Part shown: positions 44,275-56,174 of the stretch, piece by piece
How the letters are laid out: each line of letters begins with the position of its first letter
Numbering within the stretch: position 1 is the first letter of the stretch
Assembly (NCBI GenBank): GCA_000467715.1
Contig: AJFK01000084.1
Location: 25,328-89,327, forward strand
Reading direction: 5' to 3'
Source: Hysterium pulicare CBS 123377
Lineage: Eukaryota; Ascomycota; Dothideomycetes; Hysteriales; Hysteriaceae
Length of the DNA: 64,000 bases
Made by a program: the position numbers and the translations under genes
The notes under the pieces: model-generated
The model's input: the letters and a program-made list of their open reading frames with translations, nothing else
The model's database searches: none
Told to the model about the DNA's origin: nothing

Positions 44275-46096
44275 TTACAGCTTCATGCCCAAAGCCTTGT
44301 GTACTCTCAGAGCCTGCCGAATGCTCAAATCCAGCATAATCTCTTCACTTCCACCGGGAATGGCGTAGGCTCGGACATCCCGATATAATCTCTCGACCTT
44401 GGCTCCTTGGCCACCTCTGCTGTAACTAAGCCCTCCAAAAATCTGACTTGCTTCCCTAGCGCAGAATTCGAAAGTCGTCGTACTCTGTGCCTTGAGACCT
44501 GCAATAGCACCACCGAGCTTCAACATGGCTTCCATTTCACCCATCTTCTGACATTGGAAGATCATGTTCTCGAGCCAGTTATACGAAGCCTCTATTTGTC
44601 GAGCCATGTGCGCAAGTTTGAGACGGATGACAGGGTGATCGATAAGTTTCTTGCCAAATGTTTTACGCTTATGGGCATATTTCATCGATTCCTCGTAGCA
44701 GACGCGCGAGAATCGAAGACATTGGATGATGATACCGATACGTTCGTGGTTAAAGTTGGTCATAACGACCTTGAAACCTTGGTTCTCTTTGCCGATGAGA
44801 TTCTCAACCGGAACTTTGACGTCTTCGAAGGTGATGTAGGTAGTACCGCTACTCCATACACCTTGGCAATCCATTTTGCGAGTCGACACTCCGCCGAAGC
44901 TACGCTCGATGAGGAGGACGGAGACGCCATTCATACCTGGGCCCCCAGTACGGACGGCCGTTGTGAAGTAGTCACACCAGATACCATTGGTGATCCACTT
45001 CTTCTCGCCATTGACAATGTAGTGCTTGCCATCTTCGGAGAGCTTAGCCTCACATGTCAAATTGGCAACATCGCTACCAGCGTCTGTCATATGTCAGTAG
45101 ATCAAACGTGCTAGGGTTCGAAGCGGCAACTCACCCGGCTCGGTAATGGCAAGACAGATACGCTTGTCGCCACTTAGAATTTCTGGAACTACACGCTTCA
45201 CCACCTCCTTCTTGCCAAACTTAACTAGTGGAGGACAACCGATACCGAAACCACCAATGAGATTCCATACGAGACCTCCGCTACCAGCACGAGAGATCTC
45301 GTCTGTCAGCAGCATTTCGTGGAAAAGATCCCACTTCTCTGGCACAACGCTTTGTACCCGGTGCTTGGTCAAGTGTGTTGGATAGTGTACACCCATCAAA
45401 CCAGCAAGGTAACCTCGTTCTCCCATTTGTTTGTAGATGGTGTCGGGCACCTTCCTTGCCTCTTCCCATTCTGTGACATTGGGCATGATCTCGTCGTCAA
45501 CCCATTGTCGGACTTCGGCCCGGAGGTCGGCGTGAGATTGGTTGAAGTAAGGAGAGTGGTACTAGAAATTTACGTTTATCAGACTTTGAAGATAGCATAG
45601 AGGATGTGAGAAATGCGGGCCGAGGCTCACCGATTGATACCATGAGGGATCGGCATATGGAACCAGATCTCCATATGGATCCATTGCTTCCGCCTCTTCT
45701 ACTGCGGAAGCTGTAGGCTGTGGGGCAACGACACCAGGTTCGGCCGATGGCTTCACGACATCCTCCTTTGGAGGAGTCGCTGGAGGTGTTGGAGGCGCGG
45801 CCTTGGAATCTAAAGAACCAACTTGGAGCTGCTTCTGATATTTCTTCAATATGCTTTCATTGTGGTATTTCCAAAATTGCTTGGAGGCGTCTTTGCCAGC
45901 AACACGCTGTAGAACTATGTTTGTCAGGACTCGGAACGGTAATACGAATTGCATTCCCCTAAAGCTTACTCTTCTTTCCGCCGGGATGGTCATCTTGGAA
46001 CTTGGTAAGGTCATAGACATCTTCATCGACGATGATCCAAAGGTTGTCGCCTTTGTTATGGGATGCCACATCGGCCGTGGAAAATCGCTGCGACAT
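44275..46096 (-). CDS. Cytochrome b5 - acyl-CoA dehydrogenase fusion protein
   Basis: Exons 45970-46096, 45631-45914, 45135-45561 and 44275-45083 give 548 aa. Residues 1-75 are a cytochrome b5 domain (STADVASHNKGDNLWIIVDEDVYDLTKF, heme ligands His in HPGGKK and in FWKYHNES). A Pro/Ala-rich linker (residues about 90-130) leads to a full acyl-CoA dehydrogenase. Motifs include LAITEPDAGSDVANL, NGEKKWITNGIWCDYF, VPVENLIGKENQGFKVVM, HERIGIIIQCLRFSR, and RLYRDVRAYAIPGGSEEIMLDL. This fused architecture is known in fungi and is thought to serve alpha,beta-desaturation of acyl-CoA or related substrates with electrons passing through the b5 heme; the substrate is not evident. There is no presequence or peroxisomal C-terminal SKL (it ends GMKL), so location is open. 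Introns are 55, 69 and 51 nt. Confidence 0.9.
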
Positions 46097-46778
46097 CTTT
46101 GCGTTGAAGTAGGATTAGAATACAGGAGTAGAGTCTGGCAGAGTTGAAAAGGAAGATGATGGCTGAGCAGGTGATGGAATTAAAAAGGCAGGGCAACAGG
46201 TCCTTTCACATGCCAGCGTCTGACTGCCAAGCACCACGGAGCTGCCTTTAGTCTGGAGCCGCAAAAGGGTGGGGAGACTAGGAACGATGACACTGTGGTC
46301 TGCTGAGAGTATTAGAATCGCCGTAATTGGCTGGTAGTGAATGTATTGCCGACGAGCTGCTTCAGATGTCTGTGGTGGCCGGCCTCATTCAATGGCAAGA
46401 CCAAGACGTCATCCTTGCATCTACCGAGGCTCGTTTTCAGCGGACCTGGACACGTGCTCACTTGCATCTTTCACAAGATGAAACGGTCCAACAATTCTCG
46501 TGATCGAACAGAATCAACTCGGCAATGTCCAGTGTCGAACATTGTGGGCATAGGAAGACATTCAGATGCACCAAGTAAATCTCTTAATATGTCCTTGCCA
46601 GACCTTTCCAAAAGCGGGACACGCGTTTCTGCCCCGCAAACCTTGGAAGATCACTCAAAGCTTAGCAGAACGTCGCGGAAAGTTAACTTGGCCATCACGT
46701 CTCCTTTGCTATTCAGATAGTGTTTAGAGGTTGACGAACTCTGGGATAGCTCAACAAATCTTTGCATAGTCAACAAGT
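46097..46778. other. Divergent intergenic region
   Basis: 682 bp between the b5-acyl-CoA dehydrogenase (minus) and the cupin gene (plus), holding both promoters. A 127-codon plus-strand frame here lacks an ATG and is not accepted as a gene. Confidence 0.45.
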
Positions 46779-47310
46779 ATGCCAGGCGAGGTAAGAGTCA
46801 CAAAAGGCTCGGAGATCAATGCTCCAAGTGGAGCTCAGACAGAAGGCATGATTAGGATGAATGCCATCACAGACATGTCTGATCAGATATGTGGCACGGG
46901 CAAGTATTCGCATTTTACTATAATCATGCTGAGGGTTGACGTCTGAGACTAGTCATGATCGCAAAGCCACATACAGCGTCCTCGGTTCATCACCATGGTG
47001 AAGAAGGTAGCATACCATCTCCAAACGTTTTCGCTTCATCACACATCACACCTAGGCTCCTTTCCGTACCTTCCTCTGGCCTGACTAAAGAGTAGATACA
47101 ATCGTATATGCAGTCAAAGGCAACGGAACCATTGTCAGTGGTCCTAACGGATCCATACGACAAGACCTGAGCCCGGGCGACTGGGCGTTGATTCCCGCAT
47201 ACGCAGAACATCAAGAAGTTAACGATTCTGATGATGATATTGTATGGATGATAACACGAGGCGGGCGTAACCCGATCGTCCATAATCTAGAAGCCTGGGG
47301 AAAAAGCTGA
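46779..47310 (+). CDS. Small single-domain cupin protein
   Basis: Exons 46779-46899, 46953-47006 and 47096-47310 give 129 aa. None of the exons is long, so the gene is easy to miss. The cupin core shows motif 1 as HTASSVHHHGEEDTIVYAVKGNG, with the His pair and Glu of a metal site, and motif 2 around LSPGDWALIPAYAEHQEVN with a third His. The fold ends VWMITRGGRNPIVHNLEAWG. Intron 1 reads as GC-AG (ACG|GGCAAGT region), needed to keep frame into VMIAKPHT. Intron 2 (89 nt) has branch CTGACTAAAG. Such cupins include small dioxygenases, isomerases and binding proteins; the substrate cannot be told. No biosynthetic partner genes are adjacent. Confidence 0.75.
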
Positions 47311-49214
47311 AAGGGGTTGTATCGCATATCATTGAACCTTACAACGAAGTACCACAGCAATTAGCTTTCATCTCTTCGCCGGTCAAACAGATAGTATATG
47401 GTCAATTTCCCGCCTTGTTGACTGCAACACGGGCGATCAGCATCCTTGATAGCTTCACAACCGTCTTTATATCAATTGAAAGCCTTCCCGCTAGATCCAT
47501 CAATGATATACCACAAAGCTAGCTTTTCTAACTGTGTTCCGACCATATTTAGCTGCTACGTTTACCATCATTCGCCTTGTCAAAGCAGTCAAGATAGCAA
47601 AGCAGGGTTCAATTGGTCGTTAAGTACAGGTTATGCACACTTCAGTAAGGTATCTATGTGTCCCGCATAGGGTCAGTCAGCCATGGAATAGCTTGTCCAT
47701 CTGTATTCTCCTCGGACCTCATGATATTCAAAAATTCTTCTCCGCTGGGATTGCGACATTTTTGTCTCAGTAAAGAGGTCAGGCGCCTTATTTAGCCTGT
47801 GGTTCGTGTCAACCTCCGAGGTATGTAAACCACAATTAAGATATATTTCCGATGCACATATTGCTAGTACCCGCTCAAATCGGACTTCAGCCTAACAATC
47901 GCTTCCTTCAATGGCGGCACGGGATGTAGTCCGTTCCACTGTTTGGTTGCAAGGTTGCGAGGTTGCATCTGGCTCTAAGACCAACTGCACAACTCGTGGC
48001 CCCTCTGTCGTTCTAATTGGTCTTCAATCTTTCGTCCAAGAGTCAAACTGACCGCGTTTTATAGGTTATTTTCTGTATCACTTTGGTAAAGAACTTTTGC
48101 TCTCCCAGCATAGTGCCATGTTCTAGACTCATTTGGCTAGGTATGCTTCTTTCGCTCTTAATTTCATTGCATTTTAACCTGAGGCTACCCAGAACTTTCC
48201 TAAGCACGGGACCCTTGTTGAGTAGTGAAGCGAGAGACTAGAATTATACCCCTCAGCAAATCGGAACTCCCCACCTCCCGAAGTGTTCAAACTCGAAAAG
48301 CTTTGCGACAAGCTTTGTTGTAATTGTAGAAAAGAAACAGCGATGAATGATTTCCAAGAGCTAAGCGGGCAGGATTTCCTAGCTTTTGTTCCAAAGTATT
48401 TCCCGCGTTTGATCCTCCTGCTACATGCCAGGGGAAGGCCTCTAGTAACATCGACTTCGATAATTTATGCACGATATATTACAATAACGCTGCAGTGGAC
48501 AGTGCTTCGTCCTAACTTCCACTAATTACCTTGATAGATGACAACCTATTGTTGTTCCCACGGTGCGCATTCTCCATGGTTCTCCGCTGACACTGTTCAT
48601 CTGGACTTTCCACATCTGGAGCATCGTTTTTTTAACCTCGAATAACAACCCATACTGCCCACCATACCATGGCAGAAGGGCTAAAAGCATGTGTACTTGC
48701 CTTTTCGTTCGTTACTTCCGAAAATCCTTTGTCTAGTCGCTTTGTCCATTTGAGAGTAACGTCTCAATACTCACCTCCCTCAAAGTCCTATTATCTTCTT
48801 GGCAAGACGCCATTCACCCAAGTTGTTCTGGTAGCATCGCTGGATCTTTCGTTTAAGCTTCATGCGAGTCTAACTTAGAGAAACTTAAACTTTTCAAGGT
48901 CCACACTATGATGTCTTAACGAGGTCCGTCCTTTCCGTTCGGCACGAGTGCTGTTGAAGTCTACGGGAGTCAGCATGCTTTAAGTCTCAAGTCTGATTGG
49001 CTCACTCATCATTCACTCAACTCCACTCTGCTGAGCGGATATCATCTGCCACTTAAGACATTTGGATATTTAACTTGGATGCGCGCTCTACGTATCGATA
49101 CAAGTCCTACCGCCGGGCTTCAGCTTCTCCTTGCCACTTACAAAATAAAGTGAAAGTCAAAGCTGGACTCCACTGCATCTTCAAACGAATTCCTTCTTTG
49201 CTTCAACCTGAACG
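47311..49214. other. Long intergenic region, 1.9 kb
   Basis: No gene is supported. Short frames lack codon structure or ATG context. The right end is the promoter and leader of the GH92 gene. Confidence 0.45.
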
Positions 49215-51979
49215 ATGCACGTAGGTGCTTGTCTGGCAGGGCTGGTGGCTCTGCTTTCCGCGGAATTTACGCTCGCTGATGTTGACTACTCACAATATGT
49301 GAATATTTTGTAAGAGCTATTCTTTGTCACGTGAAGGTCGAGCTGATTCATCCATAGTGAAGGAACACAAGGTGGTGGGAACATGTTTCCTGGAGTAGTG
49401 GCTGGTAAGTTCAATCATAGAGCCTACTATCCTTTCGTGCTCTGCTTCCCTTCGTCCATCCAAGTGCAGATATGATACTACAACATTAGCCCTGCCTCTC
49501 GTAGACGAGCCTTTTTCATTTTCCTGAAGGGAATGTCATATCTAATTGGATGGGCGGGGGTAACATGTTGCCAGTCCATATACGTGTCCATTTTCACGGA
49601 ACAAAAGATTAATGCTATCTCAGCACCATTTGCTATGGTTAAGTTGGGGCCTGATGTGTCTTCTGGTACCGCCGATGCATACTCAGGTTACCTACCGAAT
49701 GGAAATATCTGGGGCTTTAGCATGATGCACGAATCTGGGACAGGAGGCGCCCCTAAATATGGCGTAGTCTCGCAAATGCCTGTGGTTGGAAACGTCTCCA
49801 ACCCTCTCGTCGATCTGTCATCTGGTAGAGCTGCAGCAGATCAAGCCCAGGTCGGCTACTATAAAGCCGCTTTAGGCAACGGAGTCACCGTTGAGCTGTC
49901 TGCCACCAACCATGCTGGCTTTTATCAATACACTTTCCCTAAAAGCAACTCTGCTTCAGTCGTAGTTGATGTTTCTCATGTCCTACCAAGTTACAGAGGC
50001 TTAGGTAAATACGAAGTCTGTCATTTAAGGAACGTATCCTATGCTAAAGACTTCCAGGCTGGGGCCAGAATTATGTGCAGGGTTCGTTTAGCCCGTTCTC
50101 TGATGGGCATTATGAAGCCTCGGGTGTTTATAACAACGGCTGGAACCTAGCACCAAACTGGACAATATATTTCTGCGGCAGATTTGGCCAAAAACCGCTT
50201 GCTACTAAGACTTTCACTGGTAATGGAACGACCCTATTGACGTACGGGTCCGAAAACGTCTCTGGCGCGGAGCGATTAGGGGGTGTTTATACGTTCGCTG
50301 AAGCAAATGTCACATCCCGGACTGGAATTTCTTTCATATCATACAAGCAGGCCTGTCAGAATCTTGACAATGAAATACCTGCGACGACAACCCTCCAGAA
50401 TCTAGTAAATAATGCGAAGAGCGACTGGAACAGCGAAGTCTTTTCAAAGGTACAGATATCTTCAACGAGTAGCTCGGACCTCGCACTCCTGTATTCGAAC
50501 CTTTATGGGATGCACCTCATCCCCTCGAATAGGACTGGGGAGAATCCTTTGTGGACGTCAACAGAACCGTAAGATGCCCTGGCCCCTTTAATGAGATGAG
50601 ACTAACTCGTGGCAGGTACTACGATGACATGTACTTATACTCACTCATTTCCTGAAATTGATTCTATCCTGACATCTTCTAGTTTTACATTCTGGGATCT
50701 CTTCAGATGCTCTACAGCCCTAATGCACGTTCTTCAACCTGTAGCTTACTCAGAGCAAATACGAAGTCTGATTGACATATGGAGGCACGACGGTTATCTC
50801 CCAGATGCACGTTCCAGTAACTTTAATGGGCGTACGCAAGGTGGTTCCAACGCAGACAATGTTCTTGCTGATGCGTACGTCAAAGGAGTCGGGGGTGGAA
50901 TAAACTGGCAGGATGGGTACTCCGCCATGGTCACTGATGCCGAAAAGACTCCACCCAACAACCATGACCCGAGCGCTCCTGATTCTTCTACAAAGCAAGG
51001 ACGTGGCGCTCTTCCAGATTGGCTGCAGTATGGATATATTACTCCAACTTTCAGTCGAGCTGTTTCTAGGGCGGTTGAATATTCTGCTAATGACTTTGGG
51101 CTTCATCAAGTTGCAAAGGGGCTTGGAAAAACGGCCGACGCAGAAAAGTATCTAAAGCGGTCTTCTAATTGGCGCAATATGTGGTCAAATGCGTCAACCG
51201 CTCTTGGACACAATGGATTTGTCGTGCCGCGCTTAGCAAATGGTACCTTCTTACAACAGGACCCGTTGAGTTGCGGTGGCTGTTATTGGGGAAATGCATA
51301 TTATGAAGTAGGCCACCATTCCGTGCGAAACCATTGTCTACAGCTGACTCTAGCATAGGGCCTTCCCTGGGAATATTCTATGAATGCTCATCACGATGTC
51401 GCCACTTTAATACAATACGTTGGAGGAACGGACCGATTCATTGATAGGATCGAATTGATGTTCAAAGGTGGAGTGGTCACCTCAAATCCAGGATTCAACA
51501 ATACCATCTTTAACCCTGGTAATGAGCCGAGCTTCACTACCCCTTACCTTTACAACTTTGTAGGACGACAAGACCTCTCAGTCAAGCGTTCTAGATTTGT
51601 TGCAAAATCATACTACAATTCAGGGGTCACTGGACTTCCGGGGAATAGCGATGCTGGAGCAATGCAAACTTGGATTCTGTGGAATATGATCGGCCTCTAT
51701 CCTCTGACTGGCCAAACAACATTCCTCATCGGCTCTCCATGGTTTCCCCAAATGACGATAAACCTTGGTGCCGGCAAGACACTCAAAATATCGTCAATTG
51801 GTGGAAACAGCGACACAGCCTACTACGTACAAAGTTTAAAAGTGAACGGCCAGTCCTGGAACAAGTCATGGGTAACGTGGCAAGATATTTTCGCAAACGG
51901 TGGCACATTAGACTTTGTACTTGGGGTTAATCCGGCGAAGTGGGATACTGGCCCTCCGCCGCCGTCTCCCGCTTCCTGA
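49215..51979 (+). CDS. Secreted GH92 family alpha-mannosidase
   Basis: Seven exons (49215-49309, 49358-49404, 49624-50004, 50058-50568, 50616-50630, 50683-51307, 51359-51979) give 764 aa up to a TGA. A signal peptide covers about residues 1-21. The catalytic domain begins DYSQYVNIFEGTQGGGNMFPGV and shows MVKLGPDVSS, GFSMMHESGTG, YYDDIFTFWDLFRC, GRTQGGSNADNVLADAYVKG, and EGLPWEYSMNAHHDVATLI. The (G)NSDAGAMQTW motif follows, where most GH92 enzymes have GN[DE]D, so one acidic residue is Ser here. GH92 enzymes are calcium-dependent exo-alpha-mannosidases acting on fungal and host mannans and N-glycans. Exon 5 is only 15 nt and intron 2 is long (219 nt). The frame continues past the TGA into a membrane anchor; see the next entry. 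Confidence 0.88.
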
Positions 51980-52243
51980 ATTGAGGAGTCTGGAACAGGT
52001 CATCTACGGAACACTGCATATCATCAGCAACGTACCGTCTACAAAATTGGTGGTGTATGTGTACTTTTGATGATTGTGATCCTCTGTATGGCGTACAATA
52101 TCTATAAAGGTTGGTTGCAATGTGGCTGGATGTTGAGAAAGGATCGGGGAATGAAACGAGGCTTGGACGGGATGGAAACTAGGTCAGACTGCGGCACTGG
52201 GGCTAAGAAAGAGCCAGAATCGGAAAACACAGAGAGTGTATAG
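51980..52243 (+). other. In-frame extension after the GH92 stop: transmembrane anchor and cytoplasmic tail
   Basis: Directly after TGA 51977-51979, in the same frame, there are 87 uninterrupted sense codons ending at TAG 52241-52243. The translation has a polar linker, one clear transmembrane helix (IGGVCVLLMIVILCMAYNIY), then Lys/Arg-rich stop-transfer and a charged tail ending ENTESV. This looks like a genuine C-terminal membrane anchor cut off by a single stop. It could be made by stop-codon readthrough, be an inactive remnant of a once longer protein, or reflect a sequence error. A spliced way around the TGA is not evident; the only GT...AG pair spanning it is 22 nt apart. Confidence 0.75.
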
Positions 52244-52997
52244 TTCGAGTTTGATAAAGCAGCTCGCAGTATAGTGAATGTGTTTTGTGTGTATAGACCG
52301 GTCCTTACAACGTGAATGATAGAACTAAAGCTGAATCGAAATCTTGAAATCTAGCAATTATCACTCCATCCGGACCTGATGAAGGCCATTCGACGGTCTA
52401 GTACTCTCTTTTTAATTGCAGCAATAATGTGCGTCTAACGATAAGAAATATAAGAGATTAATGTTGGAGTAAGAATAGAGATCGAAACATGTTCCGCACC
52501 AACCCTTTTTAGGGGCAAGTCGTGTCGAGTCTTTGTCTGTTCGACGTCCGTGCATGCCGACGCCACCTCCACCCGTCAACAAGGCTTTGATTCAGCACCA
52601 GATGCGGGTCCGCCCAGCGCTGGCGGTGAGGCTTTCAGCAGCAATGTACAATCCAGCCCTCGAGACCTCCTTTCCAGCGCCGTCAGTTCATCACATGGCC
52701 GTGGAGACACTCGAATACTGGCACGCCAAGTTCGCCGCGAATCAACCTCCACCTCTGCACGTCTGGGCGCTTTCGATTCCGGACGACGGTTGGATCACAA
52801 GGCAAGTCTAGCCAGAACTGTCCAAGCCTGGCGTGCGGCGGCTTACTTGCACACCACGTTCGCAGCCTCCCGTGCCTCCCACTTGAGAACGCCATATAGC
52901 AAGCCAGCTCCCCATCTTTCCCCTCCCTCCATCCAATTCTCTCCCTCCCACATCAACGAGCCTTAAAAAGCTCGGCATCATCTTCGAATCTTCCGTT
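52244..52997. other. Intergenic region, 754 bp
   Basis: This stretch holds the 3' UTR of the GH92 gene and the promoter of the antiporter gene. A 138-codon frame at 52550-52966 begins with GTG and has low-complexity shadow composition; it is rejected as a gene. Confidence 0.5.
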
Positions 52998-55900
52998 ATG
53001 GCTTTCTCCGCAGCTGTTAGGACTGTAACTGCTGTCGTGACAAAGACTTTAGCTGCAAGCTCGACTCCGAGCAGTTCGAACCGGGCAATTCCGCAAGGGG
53101 GTATCCTCGAGGGCTCAAATCCATCTCATTATGATTCCAAGAACCCTCTCATTCTCTTCATTATCCAGGTAAGATGCCCCTGGCTTCTTCTATGCTGGTC
53201 CGAGTGCCATACCAATGTAATACCAGGCTGGTATCATTATAATATTCTGCCGTCTACTTCACTATCCTCTGTCGAAGCTCCGCCAGCCTCGTGTAATTGC
53301 TGAAGTCATCGGCGGTATTCTCCTTGGCCCATCAGTCATGGGACGCATCCCTGGATTCACAGCTGCCATCTTCCCTGCCACCGCCATGCCAAACCTGTCA
53401 CTCGTCGCCAATATCGGACTTGTCTTATTCTTGTTTCTAGTAGGTTTAGAAGTTGATTTGAGGTACTTGGTAAGCAATTGGAGAATTGCGCTGAGTGTCG
53501 GTTTCGCTGGCATGGCTCTGCCATTTGGATTGGGTTGTGCTATTGCGTATGGTCTTTATCATCAATTTCGACATGATGCTGGGACCGTGCCTATCGATTT
53601 TGGAGTGTATATGCTATTCATTGGTGTCGCAATGGCAATTACCGCGTAAGTGACGTGCTCTGCCTCCTTAATTTTTCTCCGGGGATTCTAAGACATTTGG
53701 GTACCGTTCGGGCTCTCCCCGATATCATTAGCGAATGTCTATTATTACGAGCCCATGCTGAATTCAGACAGTTTCCCCGTTTTATGCCGTATTCTTACAG
53801 AGTTGAAGTTACTTGGGACTCCGGTCGGCATCATCGTTCTCTCGGCCGGTGTTGGAAACGACGTTGTCGGTCAGTTACATTCTCGCGCGCGCCTGTTTCA
53901 CGCATGTTACCGATACTAACGTTGTTCGTCTAGGCTGGATATTGTTGGCTCTTTGTGTTGCCCTCGTCAATGCAGGTACTGGCCTTACAGCTCTGTGGGT
54001 TTTGTTAACCTGCGTGGGGTACACGCTTTTCCTTGCGTATGCCGTTCGCCCAGCATTCGTGTGGATCTTACGAAAGACGCGCAGTCTCCAAGATGGACCC
54101 AGTCAGGGTATTATCGCGCTCACGCTTCTCATTGCGCTCACCTCCGCTTTTTTCACTGGTGTCATTGGGGTCCATCCTATTTTTGGTGCTTTTTTGGCTG
54201 GCTTGATCTGTCCCCATGAAGGAGGATTCGCCATCAAAGTCACAGAAAAAGTGGAAGATCTAGTTTCAACTATTTTTCTGCCGCTTTATTTCGCTTATTC
54301 TGGTCTATCGACCAACCTTGGCCTCTTGGATAGCGGTATTGTTTGGGCCTACGTAATTGGGGTCATCGCGGTCGCTTTTTCTGGCAAATTCTTGGGTGCG
54401 ATGTTAGCTGCTCGTGCCAACGGTTTGGTGTGGAGAGAGTGCTTCGCTATCGGTTCCTTGATGAGTTGCAAGGGTCTGGTAGAATTGATTGTGTTGGTAA
54501 GATTCTTTTACCGTCTGCTGAAATTAGAGAAACATGGCTGATCCTACTCAGAATATCGGGCTCCAAGCAAAAATCCTTAGTACTCGAACATTCACTATCT
54601 TCGTTGTCATGGCACTCATCACGACCTTTGCGACGACACCACTTACGTCAGCTCTCTATCCACCTTGGTATCAAAAGAAGCTTGAAGCATGGAAGCGTGG
54701 CGAGATTGATTGGGATACGGGCAAGCCTAACGGAGATGATAAAGGCCTCCACGAGGACCACAGCTACGATAAGATAGCTGCTCAAAGGATACAACGCCTA
54801 ATGGTCTACCTTCGCCTGGATAATATGCCAACGCTTCTTTCATTTGCGTCGTTACTAGGCGGTAAATCGCAACAGCTTGCCGTAAAGGCGCATCCTCGAC
54901 TCGAGGCAACATCAAGCATGGCAAAAGAGAGCGACAATTCCGAGGCCACCGTAGACATACCGAAAAGACCCATCGAAGCTTATGGGTTGCGAATGCTGGA
55001 GCTTACAGAACGTTCTTCTTCAGTTATGCAGGTTTCTGAGCTCGATTCCTACGCTTCTCACGATCCTCTTATCAACACCTTCAGCTCCTTCGGACGTCTC
55101 CACAACCTCGCGGTTAGCGGCGAAGTCGTTGTGGTACCCGAGTCCTCATTTGCCGATGTTCTAGTGAGTCGGGCATCAGACTCCGAATCCGACTTCCTAC
55201 TTCTTCCTTGGAGTGAAACAGGAAGTATGAGCGAGCAAGGTCTCATCAGCCACAAGAGCACTATCCATAAACTCGCCACATCGTCGTACTCGTCCTTTGT
55301 ACGAACAGCTTTTGACCATGCCACCTGCACAACCGCCGTCTTCGTCAACAAAAACTTCGGAGGAAGCTCCACCAGCCGCAAGGGCAAGTCACCTCTTCAA
55401 AGAACTTACAGCAGCATCAGCGTCCGCAGTAACTTAGACAAGGAGCTCACGCCTCCAATCGCTGACCGCAGCCATCACATATTCTTCCCCTTCTTCGGCG
55501 GCGCCGACGACAAAGCGGCTCTCCGTCTCGTACTACAGTTAGCAGAGAACCCAGACGTCACTGCAACATTAGTCCATTTTGAAGTTTCAGAAGACTTCTT
55601 TGAGCCCGCTGAACCAGCCTCGCCAGATGCTATATCTCCCCAAAGCACAATCAAAGCCGCAGTATCCACAACAGCCGCACAATCCCCATCCACTCGCGAA
55701 CAAGACGCAGGATTCTTTGCTGCTCTACGCGCTTCTGTTCCATCCGAACTTGCTTCACGCGTCCTGTTCGAGTCAGCTCGATCCAGTAATCCCGTGGAGG
55801 ATGTCCTAGCCCGAGCGGGTCAAGAAGTCGGACAGACGCCTCGGAATGCTGGAGATCTGATTGTTCTGGGAAGGAATATCTCGAGAAAGGGGTTGCAGAA

Positions 55901-56021
55901 GAGGAGAACGGATGCGGAGGATTCGACGGCTGCTGGCACGTTGGGGGTTCTAGCTGCGAGGGTTTGGGAGGGGAAGGTGGGCGCTAGTGTTCTTGTTATT
56001 CAGGCTGTTGTTAGGGAATAA
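52998..56021 (+). CDS. KHA1: K+/H+ antiporter of the KHA1 type (CPA2 family)
   Basis: Exons 52998-53168, 53227-53645, 53772-53869, 53934-54496 and 54552-56021 give 906 aa. About 12 membrane helices fill residues 50-450. They include PLILFIIQAGIIIIFCRLL, LRQPRVIAEVIGGILLGPS (typical CPA2 motif), LSLVANIGLVLFLFLVGLEVD, FPVLCRILTELKLLGTPVG with SAGVGNDVVGW (the ND ion-binding pair), GVHPIFGAFLAGLICPHEGG, and SCKGLVELIVLNIGLQ. The C-terminal ~430 residues are cytosolic with universal-stress-like folds (RIQRLMVYLRLDNMPTLLSF, HHIFFPFFGGADDKAALRLVLQLA). Yeast Kha1 is an intracellular Golgi-type K+/H+ exchanger involved in pH and cation homeostasis. Introns are 55-126 nt; the second is longest. Confidence 0.93.
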
Positions 56022-56174
56022 GGCTGTGTTTGGGTTGGTATTGGATTGTATCTAGCTTGGAGTCTTTTTGGAAAGGCGTCTGATCTCTTTGGTAGAGGTT
56101 TAAAGTTGGGTAAATTTTCGGACAATCGTATGTATGTACATGCCATTTAGTTTCCTGGTATAGTATTTTGATCC
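56022..56174. other. 3' flank of the antiporter gene
   Basis: Short stretch holding the KHA1-type 3' UTR; it abuts the broken open-frame block that follows. Confidence 0.45.

Noticed and set aside
46337-46720. 127-codon plus-strand frame upstream of the cupin gene
   Set aside because: First codon is GTG, composition is random, and it lies in a divergent promoter region.
51963-51984. 22-nt GT...AG segment spanning the GH92 TGA, as a possible intron
   Set aside because: Far shorter than any intron here (about 47 nt and up) and without a branch point.
52550-52966. 138-codon plus-strand frame between GH92 and the antiporter
   Set aside because: Starts with GTG, has no family features, and a second frame over the same DNA is equally open.
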